Positions 1-5,535 of a stretch of DNA of 7,389 nt are shown piece after piece. The position numbers and the translations under genes are program-made. The notes under the pieces were generated by a model. It saw nothing but the letters and a program-made list of their open reading frames with translations, was not told the origin of the DNA and did not search any database. This DNA is from an uncultured Desulfovibrio sp. (GTDB lineage Bacteria; Desulfobacterota; Desulfovibrionia; Desulfovibrionales; Desulfovibrionaceae): contig CAMBWG010000101.1 of NCBI GenBank assembly GCA_945871415.1, positions 1-7,389 on the forward strand, read 5' to 3'. Position 1 is the stretch's first letter. The number at the start of each line of letters is the position of its first letter.

Positions 1-54
1 AACGACAGGCCGTATGGTTTGAAATACGAAGCATTTCAAACTGAAAATGCTCTA
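1..54 (+). repeat. Intergenic repeat element, partial copy 1 (right end only)
   Basis: This is the right-hand third of the element seen complete at 857-1004, in the same orientation and cut by the window edge. It shares the AACGACAGGCCGTATGG block, a GTTTGAAA...TTTCAAAC hairpin at 17-41, and the end GAAAATGCTCTA. The hairpin arms are 17-25 and 33-41. The C-G pair at the ninth stem position of copy 2 is a T-A pair here, so pairing is kept. No coding sense is visible. The left end and its flank lie outside the window. Confidence 0.85.
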
Positions 55-79
55 TAGCCGCCCTGTGGTATCCATCCGC

Positions 80-111
80 AAAAAGCCGCTGCTTTCGGGC
101 AGCGGCTTTTT
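80..111. terminator. Strong bidirectional intrinsic terminator (distal)
   Basis: A perfect inverted repeat has arms 80-92 (AAAAAGCCGCTGC) and 99-111 (GCAGCGGCTTTTT) around a six-base loop. The GC stem is flanked by five A on one side and five T on the other, so it reads as a Rho-independent terminator on both strands. On the minus strand it is the second of two hairpins downstream of fliW. On the plus strand it would stop any convergent gene entering from the left of the window. Confidence 0.85.
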
Positions 112-127
112 GCCGTGTCTTTACCAG

Positions 128-161
128 AAAGACCGCATGCCCGGCCGGGTATGCGGTCTTT
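128..161. terminator. Intrinsic terminator downstream of fliW (proximal)
   Basis: A 15-bp stem has arms 128-142 and 147-161 with a GGCC loop and a single G-T wobble pair. It is flanked by AAA and TTT. The U tract is short (TTT followed by C on the minus strand), so on its own it may be less efficient than the hairpin at 80-111. The two together, 16 bases apart, form a tandem terminator about 85 bases after the fliW stop codon. Confidence 0.75.
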
Positions 162-244
162 GTCTCATTAAGAACTACGGCTGATGCGAATCGGAACACA
201 AGACGGCGGTGCTCCTGACAAGGTCTCCAGAAGGAGCGGCGCGG

Positions 245-772
245 TTATTTGTCCGTGCTCTCGTCATCATCGGGCACGGGCGTAAAACGCAAATCACGTT
301 GCGGCGTTTCGCCTTCCGCTCGCGTTGCCCCCATATGATCGCCGATGCGGGCCTGTGCCGGGCCGTCGCCCATCTGGGCAACCTGCAGACCGACGCAGTT
401 CCGGTGATTGATGATGATGGGACCCATCAGGTTCAGGAGGGCGTTGGCCGGGTCGCCTTCGGGGATGCTGACCGTGACCAGCACGGCGGCGTCATCGGCA
501 TGCCGCAGGCGCAGCAGAGCCTGATCCGCATCGCCAATGGTCACGGGATAGCTCGGCTGGAAGCTGTAGGGATCAGCCACCAGCAGTCCCACATGCGGAT
601 TGGTGATGCTTTGCAGCACCAGCAGAGGCGCATTGGGCTGCACCTGAAGCAAAACGAACTCGTGTTCCTTCTCGAAGCCGGCAAGGCCCCTCGGGAAGTG
701 AATAATCTTGTCCGTTTGGACGGTACGGCGTCCCAGGCGGGTATCAATGTCGATTGTGTTGTCTTGTGCCAT
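245..772 (-). CDS. fliW: Flagellar assembly factor FliW (CsrA antagonist)
   Basis: This encodes 175 residues, slightly longer than typical FliW. In other bacteria FliW binds flagellin and, when flagellin is exported, binds and inhibits CsrA, so flagellin translation follows assembly. It acts in the cytoplasm. Family features visible: an N-terminal strand ending in R-x-G, then I-x-F-P-R-G-L-A-G-F-E (about residues 24-34), P-L-L-V-L-Q-S-I (about 49-56), V-A-D-P-Y-S-F-Q-P-x-Y (about 65-75), and N-L-M-G-P-I-I-I-N (about 113-121) near the end of the core. An acidic, probably flexible tail of about 35 residues follows. The ATG at 772 matches the family N-terminus, but the upstream bases hold no good Shine-Dalgarno sequence, unlike the other genes here. 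It lies 244 bases after flgL, separated by a repeat element, so cotranscription with flgL is possible but unproven. Its usual partner gene csrA is not in the window. Confidence 0.95.
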   Translation of the reverse strand: MAQDNTIDIDTRLGRRTVQTDKIIHFPRGLAGFEKEHEFVLLQVQPNAPLLVLQSITNPHVGLLVADPYSFQPSYPVTIGDADQALLRLRHADDAAVLVTVSIPEGDPANALLNLMGPIIINHRNCVGLQVAQMGDGPAQARIGDHMGATRAEGETPQRDLRFTPVPDDDESTDK

Positions 773-856
773 AATTCTGCAGCCGTAACAGGCGCATGAG
801 GCCTGGTTCTGGGTTGTCCGCGGAGCCGCGTGTCCGTTGTGGCAGGCAGCGCGGCC

Positions 857-1004
857 TGGAGCGTTTCATCTTTGAAAAAGGTGAAACACGAGGCGGCTGT
901 ACAGCGCCGCCCGGCCCAAAGTAAGCGGAAAAACTGCGCTTTTTCCGCGAAACGACAGGCCGTATGGTTTGAAACGCACAGCGTTTCAAACTGAAAATGC
1001 TCTA
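857..1004 (+). repeat. Intergenic repeat element, full copy 2, MITE-like
   Basis: This about 148-bp element lies in the flgL-fliW gap. It holds four hairpins in a row: 863-887 (11-bp stem with one wobble, GAA loop), 892-911 (GGCGGC/GCCGCC), 925-948 (GCGGAAAAA/TTTTTCCGC) and 967-991 (perfect 11-bp stem GTTTGAAACGC/GCGTTTCAAAC, ACA loop). Its two ends are imperfect inverted repeats of about 21 bases sharing GAGC, a TTT run and TTTGAAA; I count 15 of 21 matches. Copies occur at 1-54 (same orientation, partial) and 5398-5535 (inverted). Non-autonomous transposon ends or a structured RNA element could both explain it. No transposase gene or clear target duplication is visible. Confidence 0.85.
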
Positions 1005-1016
1005 AAGTCGCGGCGC

Positions 1017-2729
1017 CTACAGGTAATTCATGAGACCCATATTCATAATCATGGAAGACGACATGAGGACGGTCTGATAGGTCGTCTGCTGCTGCGTCAG
1101 CTTGCTCAGCAGCTCGGTAAGATCGATATCCTCGGTGCCGCTCAACACTTCTTCCTGCGAGAGCAGGGTCGATGTGTTGACATCATAGGCCAGAGAGACG
1201 CGGTTTTCCAGCGCCCCGGTGCGGGAAGTCTGGGTCGTCACATATTCCAGGCAGGTGGACAGCTTGGAGTAGGCTTCCTGGCAGCCTTCCTGATTGTTGA
1301 ACTCCAATGCGGCAATGAAGTCGCCCATGATGTTGAACAGGTTCGTATCGTCGGACAGCGTGGGCTTGCTGTCATCGTAACCGCCGAAAATTTCTGTTCC
1401 TACGCGGTTGACGTCGATGTAGGTATCCTTCAGCACCTCGTAGCCGAGATCGGCCCGCCGGGGATGAATCAGTACCTGGGTGCCCGCTTCGATGGTGTCT
1501 CCGTTGTTGGCATTGGTGGCGTCCACATCAATGAATCCGCCGGGGACGGGCAGGCGCAGGGGCTGCTGCCCGGTAGCCTTGCCGTAGGCAGTGATCCACG
1601 TCGCGCCGTTGTCGGTGCTGTAGGAATAGGCGAATTCGTCGTTACCGGTAAGGTCGATGTTGCCGCTGAAGGTGCCGTCGGGCTGCTTGACGCCCTCGAA
1701 GCGCACCAGCACGTTGCCGCCAAAGGAGCCCTCGGCCTCGACCTCCATTCCGACCGCGCCGGTGGACCCGGGCGTGGTATTGGAAATGGTGATCTGCGGC
1801 GGAGGATTGCCGGTGTCTCCCTGATAGATGCCGGTCGGCTTCACAAAGAACGTTGTGCCGTCTTCCGTGCTGAATTCGCCCTCGCCCGTATTCTCGGCAG
1901 GGGAGATGTCCAGCGATTCGCCGGCAATCATGTTGGAAAAGTCAATTTCCACCCCGGAGCCCACGGCAATCTTGTCGGACCCCGCCGGCAGGGAACCGGT
2001 CTGCCAGGTCTTGCCGCCGTCGCTGCTCCAGCGGAAAGCCAGCGCGCCGTCGCCGTCCGCGTCGTAGGGATTGCCTTCATCATCCGTTCCCGGATCGACG
2101 CGGAAACCGTTTTCGTCAAGCGTTCCCTTTTCAAGGAACTGTACGGCAATGGCCTTGTCGCTGCTGCCGCTGACGGAAATATGCCCCGCCGAAATGACGT
2201 CTGACCAGGCCTTCTTGGCGGAGTCTTCATAGCCTTCGTCGCCGGGCTTGAGATCGTCCATCATGGAGACGGAAATGGCCAGCCCCTTCTCAAAGGCGCT
2301 CTCGTTATACTTGTGACCGGCAAAGAGCTTGTTGCCGTTGAACTCCGTATTGGACAGGTTCAGAATCTGGCCGAACATCTGCCAGGCCTCGTCGGCCATG
2401 ATCTGCCGTTCGGCGGCGGTGCAGTCGGTCGACGCCTGATTCATGAGCGCCTTGATGCTGCCCATGAGGGTGGTGAGGTTGGTCAGGGTGGAGTCGGTCA
2501 GTTCCAGCCAGCCCTTGGCCTCGTTGATGTTGGTCAGATACTTCTTGGTTTCATCAATGGAGTCGCGGGTGGTCAGAATGCGATAAAAAGCCGCGGGATC
2601 GTCCGAAGGCCGGTTGATCTGCTTCTGCGTGGAACCCTGTTCCATGGATTCCATGTACTTGCTCAGGCTGGACTGCATGCCGTTCACCATGGAGCTGTAC
2701 ATATATTGCTGGGTAATGCGAATGGCCAT
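1017..2729 (-). CDS. flgL: Flagellar hook-associated protein 3 (hook-filament junction) FlgL
   Basis: FlgL is the second junction protein, between FlgK and the flagellin filament; it is exported by the flagellar type III system with help from FlgN. This version has 570 residues, against about 317 in E. coli. The N-terminal helical D0/D1 part (about 1-145) carries N-R-P-S-D-D-P at 39-45 and G-N-K-L-F-A-G at 132-138. The C-terminal helical part is about 463-570 and ends in a Met-rich N-M-G-L-M-N-Y-L helix. The extra length is a central beta-rich insert (about 146-460) likely to face outward, with two Asp-box motifs (S235-W242, S371-W378) and an acidic D-A-D-G-D-G stretch at 223-228. The start at 2729 follows GGAGGA by a normal spacing, 11 bases after the flgK stop, so the two are cotranscribed. 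The stop TAG lies 13 bases outside the repeat element. Low-similarity insert aside, the call is secure. Confidence 0.95.
   Translation of the reverse strand: MAIRITQQYMYSSMVNGMQSSLSKYMESMEQGSTQKQINRPSDDPAAFYRILTTRDSIDETKKYLTNINEAKGWLELTDSTLTNLTTLMGSIKALMNQASTDCTAAERQIMADEAWQMFGQILNLSNTEFNGNKLFAGHKYNESAFEKGLAISVSMMDDLKPGDEGYEDSAKKAWSDVISAGHISVSGSSDKAIAVQFLEKGTLDENGFRVDPGTDDEGNPYDADGDGALAFRWSSDGGKTWQTGSLPAGSDKIAVGSGVEIDFSNMIAGESLDISPAENTGEGEFSTEDGTTFFVKPTGIYQGDTGNPPPQITISNTTPGSTGAVGMEVEAEGSFGGNVLVRFEGVKQPDGTFSGNIDLTGNDEFAYSYSTDNGATWITAYGKATGQQPLRLPVPGGFIDVDATNANNGDTIEAGTQVLIHPRRADLGYEVLKDTYIDVNRVGTEIFGGYDDSKPTLSDDTNLFNIMGDFIAALEFNNQEGCQEAYSKLSTCLEYVTTQTSRTGALENRVSLAYDVNTSTLLSQEEVLSGTEDIDLTELLSKLTQQQTTYQTVLMSSSMIMNMGLMNYL
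1461..1721 (-). other. Asp-box module B within FlgL
   Basis: FlgL residues 337-423. It starts with V-L-V-R-F-E-G, contains the Asp-box S-T-D-N-G-A-T-W (371-378, bases 1596-1619), and ends with a strand pair of the form F-I-D-V-D-x-N-x-G-D-T-I-x-A-G-T-x-V-L-I-H-P. It lines up by eye with module A of FlgL and with the module in FlgK. The spacing between start strand, box and end strand is similar in all three. Calling it a domain is my inference from the repeat pattern. Confidence 0.6.
1899..2153 (-). other. Asp-box module A within FlgL
   Basis: FlgL residues 193-277. It starts with A-I-A-V-Q-F, includes the acidic loop D-A-D-G-D-G (223-228) and the Asp-box S-S-D-G-G-K-T-W (235-242, bases 2004-2027), and closes with V-E-I-D-F-S-N-M-I-A-G-E-S-L-D-I-S-P. 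The bases for D-G-G-K-T-W are identical to those of the FlgK box. The closing strand resembles the G-D-x-F-x-V-x-P element common in flagellar junction proteins. Confidence 0.6.
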
Positions 2730-2734
2730 GAAGT

Positions 2735-2739
2735 CCTCC
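2735..2739 (-). promoter_or_regulatory. Shine-Dalgarno of flgL
   Basis: GGAGG on the minus strand, in the 11-base gap between the flgK stop and the flgL ATG, fixes the flgL start at 2729. Confidence 0.85.
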
Positions 2740-2740
2740 G

Positions 2741-4825
2741 CTACTGCTTGATGCCGAGCAGGGTTTGCAGCATCTGGTCCGCGGTGGTGATCAGCTTGGC
2801 CGCCGCGGTATAGGAATGCTGATACTTGATCAGGCTGGTCAGTTCTTCGTCAAGGCTTACGCCCGACACGGACTGGGAACGCTCGAAGAGATCCTGTGTC
2901 AGGGTGCCGTGATATTCGCTGTTGGTCTTGCTCAGGCGACGTTCGGAACCTACCTCGGAAACCAGGTTGGCATAGAACTCTGAAATGGTCTGATTGTCCA
3001 CCGTCTTCCAGACGGTGCTGATGACCACATCCTTGTTGGCCAGCGCGCCGATGCCCTGAGCCGTAATGGGGTCGCCCACATTGATTTCATGGTCGCCGTT
3101 GACCTGTCCCGAGGCAACCCAGGCCGTGTTCATGTGCAGCATCGGGTTGACGGCCAGCGTCTCGGCGCTGTTGCCGGAAAAGAAGGTGTTCAGCCCCAGA
3201 GCGGCCATCAGGCCGGACGAATCTTCGCCCATGGCAAACTGCTGATTGGGGTTGTTGCTGGTGATGTTCAGCTTGCCGTTCTGAATGGTCGCCGTCAGCA
3301 GCTGATTGCCGTCGGCATCCTTGAGGGCATTGAGCTTGTCCCGCACATCTTCAAGGCTGTCGGTGGCGGGATCGAAATTCAGCGTTGCCGACGTGGTGTA
3401 GTCGCCGGTGGTCTTGTCATAGAAATGGAACTGGATGCTGCCGGCTTCCAGACGATCGCTGAAGGTCAGCATCGCCTGCCAGCTGCCCAGAGGCTGCGTG
3501 ATGTCGCCCACGCTTTCCGTACCCGTCAGATAGTCGAAATTCTGCAGGCCGGCGCCCTGACTGTGCTGCCGGTTCACTTCCCAGATCAGGCTCTTTGCCG
3601 TGGCGTCCAGCTCGTCAAGATAACGGGTGCAGTTGTCGTCGCGAATATTGAAGTAGGCCGCCAGCTTGCCGCCGGACACGCGCTGACCGTTGTCGGTCCC
3701 GTCAAGAAAGACCTGGGGCGTCACATTTTCCGGGCCGCGGGTGGGCTCGATCCAGTAGAGAGCATCCTTGGGCACGAGGTCGAACTTGTCGCCCGCGTTG
3801 AGCGTATCCACATCCGTAAAGGATATGGTCAGATTCTTCACCTTGACGGGATCGCTCACGCCGTCGCCGTCGGCATCCGTAATGTCAATGCGCAGTTCCT
3901 GGCCGTCCTCGTCCTTCAGCCAGGTCTTGCCGCCGTCCAGCGACACGCGGAACTGCTTGGGATCGGCCGCAGTTGCGCCGTCCAGAATTTCCAGCGTGTA
4001 CTCGAAGCCGTCGGTGCCTTCGTACTGCACTTCGCCGGTGTAGCCGGAGCCGGGAACAAGACGATTCTGGGTGATGCCCTTCATGTAGGCCATTTCATAG
4101 GGCGTGACGCCGTCCACCAGCGGCTGGCCGGTGCTCAGCTGCACGATGAAGTTACCCTTGCCGTTGTCGATGGTCTGCACGTCCACCAGCTCGGACAATT
4201 CACGTACCAGCTGATCGCGTTCATCCAGCAGGCTGTTGGGATTGTTCACACCGTCAACGGTGTTCGCCGTAATCTGGCGGTTCAGGTCGGCAATGGCCTG
4301 GGAAATTTCATTGATGCGATCCACGCCTTCCTTGATGGAAACGCTCATGTCGTCCTGAAGCTTCTTGATCTGTTCCGCCGTATTGCTGAACATATCGCTC
4401 AGGTTGTCGGCGTAGGAAAGCAGGCTTTCGCGATGAGCGGTGCTGTCGGGGTACAGCCCCAGATCGCTCCAGGCCTTGAAGTAGTCGTTGAGCGTGGAGC
4501 TGAGACCTGTGCGGTTGGATTCGTTGAACAGCGTTTCCAGCGAGGTCATCAGCTTGTCCTGCTCGTCCCAGCGGGCGGAATTGGTATTTTGCCGGATGTA
4601 GGACTGCTCCAGGAAGCTGTCGTAATAGCGCAGAACCTGCTGGGCATTGACGCCCATGCCCATTTCGCCGGGCCTGTAGTTGACGGCGTAGTTATCCCGC
4701 TGATCAATATACTGCCGGGAATACCCTTCGGTATCCGCATTGGCGATATTGTTGCCGGTGACATTGATCCACGCCTGCGAGGCCTGCAGGGAGGTCTTGC
4801 CGATATTGAGCAGACTGTTCAGCAT
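2741..4825 (-). CDS. flgK: Flagellar hook-associated protein 1 FlgK
   Basis: FlgK forms the first junction ring on top of the hook after export with FlgN. It has 694 residues, longer than the E. coli protein (about 547). The N-terminal axial motif is clear: A-S-Q-A-W-I-N-V-T-G-N-N-I-A-N-A-D-T-E-G-Y (15-35). A helical D1 part follows to about 225. Residues 264-352 hold a beta-rich module with an Asp-box S-L-D-G-G-K-T-W (295-302) and D-A-D-G-D-G (317-322). A second variable region covers about 440-600. The C-terminal helix has the family pattern S-G-V-S-L-D-E-E-L-T-S-L-I-K-Y-Q (654-669), ending L-L-G-I-K-Q. The start at 4825 is three bases after the flgN stop, with GGGAGG about nine bases upstream inside flgN, so translation of the two is probably coupled. 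flgL follows after 11 bases. The order flgN-flgK-flgL places chaperone and both clients on one message. Confidence 0.96.
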   Translation of the reverse strand: MLNSLLNIGKTSLQASQAWINVTGNNIANADTEGYSRQYIDQRDNYAVNYRPGEMGMGVNAQQVLRYYDSFLEQSYIRQNTNSARWDEQDKLMTSLETLFNESNRTGLSSTLNDYFKAWSDLGLYPDSTAHRESLLSYADNLSDMFSNTAEQIKKLQDDMSVSIKEGVDRINEISQAIADLNRQITANTVDGVNNPNSLLDERDQLVRELSELVDVQTIDNGKGNFIVQLSTGQPLVDGVTPYEMAYMKGITQNRLVPGSGYTGEVQYEGTDGFEYTLEILDGATAADPKQFRVSLDGGKTWLKDEDGQELRIDITDADGDGVSDPVKVKNLTISFTDVDTLNAGDKFDLVPKDALYWIEPTRGPENVTPQVFLDGTDNGQRVSGGKLAAYFNIRDDNCTRYLDELDATAKSLIWEVNRQHSQGAGLQNFDYLTGTESVGDITQPLGSWQAMLTFSDRLEAGSIQFHFYDKTTGDYTTSATLNFDPATDSLEDVRDKLNALKDADGNQLLTATIQNGKLNITSNNPNQQFAMGEDSSGLMAALGLNTFFSGNSAETLAVNPMLHMNTAWVASGQVNGDHEINVGDPITAQGIGALANKDVVISTVWKTVDNQTISEFYANLVSEVGSERRLSKTNSEYHGTLTQDLFERSQSVSGVSLDEELTSLIKYQHSYTAAAKLITTADQMLQTLLGIKQ
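3770..4036 (-). other. Asp-box module within FlgK
   Basis: FlgK residues 264-352. It begins G-E-V-Q-Y-E-G-T-D-G-F, carries the Asp-box S-L-D-G-G-K-T-W (bases 3920-3943), then D-A-D-G-D-G-V-S-D (317-325, from base 3877 leftwards), and closes with N-L-T-I-S-F ... N-A-G-D-K-F-D-L-V-P. The closing strand pattern is the same as in FlgL module A, but the acidic loop comes after the box here and before it in FlgL. Confidence 0.6.
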
Positions 4826-4828
4826 GGC

Positions 4829-5299
4829 TTACAACCTCCCGCTGAGAATGGCCGCCTGAGGATGGCGGCGCAGGGTGTTCATTTCGCCGTGGCGGCTGTA
4901 GGTTTCCAGACGATGCGGCACCACATGGCTGGTCAGCGCAAGCAGGTTGCGGCTGCTCTGATCCAGCAGCGCGAGAGAAAACTGCGCGTTGTGGGAAGCC
5001 TGCCGGGCCGTTTCCTGTTCCGCATTGTCCACCTGCCGGAAAAGCGCCCGCAGGGCGTCGCCCTGCTCTTCGGGCAGCATGGAAGCATAGTCGAGCACCT
5101 TCGTCCCCGCCAGCTCCTCAACGACGGCTGCCTTTTCGGTGGCAATCTGCCGGATCAGTTCCTGTATGGAAAATTGCAGACCGGCAATGGCGTTGGTATC
5201 GCGCTGCCGCAGGACGCTGTATTCTTCCTGCAACAATTCTTCCAGCAGTTGCAGAGCCTTATGCTGACGGGAGAGAGAGTCATAAATATTCTGGTACAT
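4829..5299 (-). CDS. flgN: FlgN-family export chaperone for FlgK and FlgL
   Basis: This encodes 156 residues from the ATG at 5299, the usual size for FlgN. FlgN is a cytoplasmic helical chaperone that binds the C-terminal helices of FlgK and FlgL and delivers them to the export gate. The protein is almost wholly predicted helix with heptad-like Leu spacing (L-Q-L-L-E-E-L-L-Q-E-E near residue 20) and ends with the family-like L-L-D-Q-S and T-Y-S-R-H-G-E-M segments. The start at 5299 is preferred because GAGGT sits at 5304-5308 and the protein then begins M-Y-Q-N-I-Y like other FlgN proteins. The longer reading from 5386 would begin inside the sigma-54 promoter, ahead of the transcript start. 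It is the first gene of the flgN-flgK-flgL unit, three bases from flgK. Sequence similarity in this family is low, so the call relies on position as well as pattern. Confidence 0.85.
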   Translation of the reverse strand: MYQNIYDSLSRQHKALQLLEELLQEEYSVLRQRDTNAIAGLQFSIQELIRQIATEKAAVVEELAGTKVLDYASMLPEEQGDALRALFRQVDNAEQETARQASHNAQFSLALLDQSSRNLLALTSHVVPHRLETYSRHGEMNTLRRHPQAAILSGRL

Positions 5300-5314
5300 G
5301 GTGACCTCGCGATG

Positions 5315-5353
5315 CCCGCGGCAAAGGCGGGTTTCGGGCGGCAGATTCTGCCG
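5315..5353 (-). other. flgN leader with two short hairpins
   Basis: The predicted about 60-base leader between the sigma-54 start site (about 5359) and the flgN ATG has two inverted repeats: CGGCAGA-A-TCTGCCG on the minus strand (5339-5353) and CCCGC-N7-GCGGG (5315-5331). The second lies just upstream of the Shine-Dalgarno at 5304-5308. Neither has a U tract, so they are not terminators. A role in message stability or translation is only a possibility. Confidence 0.45.
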
Positions 5354-5369
5354 TTTTTGATGTATTTTT

Positions 5370-5386
5370 AGCAAAATGTATGCCAA
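5370..5386 (-). promoter_or_regulatory. Sigma-54 (RpoN) promoter of flgN-flgK-flgL
   Basis: The minus strand reads TTGGCATACATTTTGCT. It matches the RpoN consensus TTGGCAY-R-N4-TTGCW, with the invariant GG (5384-5383) and GC (5372-5371) exactly ten bases apart. This puts the transcript start near 5358-5361 and the flgN ATG about 60 bases downstream. It is the only good match I found in the non-coding parts. RpoN with an NtrC-type activator controls middle or late flagellar genes in several bacteria, so this marks flgN-flgK-flgL as a separately controlled unit. Enhancer sites would fall in or beyond the adjacent repeat element; I could not identify one. Confidence 0.8.
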
Positions 5387-5397
5387 GTTTTGGTGTG

Positions 5398-5535
5398 TTC
5401 AGTTTGGAACGCTGTGCGCTTCAACGCATATGGCCTGTCGTTTCGCGGAAAAAGCGCGTTTTTCCGCTCACTTTGGGCCGGGCGGCGTTGTGACGCCGTC
5501 TCACGTTTCACCTTTTTCAAAGTTGAAACGCTCTA
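5398..5535 (-). repeat. Intergenic repeat element, copy 3, inverted, right end degraded
   Basis: Read on the minus strand this matches 859-994 with about 15 differences over some 135 aligned positions (hand alignment), including one single-base indel. The GCGGAAAAA/TTTTTCCGC hairpin (5445-5467) is intact. The GTTTGAAACGC hairpin has decayed and the GAAAATGCTCTA end is missing, the sequence switching to the promoter flank. The other end, TAGAGCGTTTCAA, is a better match to the inverted right end of copies 1 and 2 than copy 2's own left end (17 of 21). Its terminal TAG is the stop codon of the FlgJ-like gene. Confidence 0.85.

Noticed and set aside
211..237. Weak hairpin GCTCCT/AGGAGC with GGA motifs in the fliW 3' region, considered as a CsrA site
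   Set aside because: Only six pairs with a 15-base loop and no ACA-GGA context; nothing beyond chance. The rest of 162-244 shows no feature.
209..799. Plus-strand open frame opposite fliW
   Set aside because: Shadow of fliW, which has clear family motifs on the minus strand.
903..919. GG-N10-GC spacing on the minus strand inside repeat copy 2, a possible sigma-54 site for fliW
   Set aside because: The -12 part is GGCGC, not TTGC, and the stretch is simply GC-rich. Spacing alone occurs often by chance.
744..989. Possible small protein of 81 residues on the minus strand running through repeat copy 2 (a similar reading exists across copy 3)
   Set aside because: Both copies can be read as a peptide with F-G-P-G-G and V-S-P-F-S-K, but differences between copies are mostly amino-acid changing, an indel shifts the frame, and no start signal is seen. 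The open frame follows from repeat similarity.
857..1004. Repeat considered as a CRISPR unit or a terminator
   Set aside because: Copies are far apart, about 148 bp long and without spacers, so not CRISPR. The hairpins lack U tracts after GC stems, so ordinary termination is not supported.
969..2204. Plus-strand open frame of 411 codons opposite flgL, starting in the repeat
   Set aside because: Antisense shadow of FlgL; no recognisable motif and no ribosome binding site.
3089..5371. Long open frame of 760 codons on the plus strand, opposite flgK and flgN
   Set aside because: It is the antisense shadow of GC-rich flgK and flgN codons; it crosses the flgN leader, has no family pattern, and the minus-strand genes are certain.
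5300..5386. Longer flgN start at 5386
   Set aside because: That ATG lies within the sigma-54 promoter, upstream of the predicted transcript start, and has no Shine-Dalgarno; 5299 has both a ribosome site and family fit.
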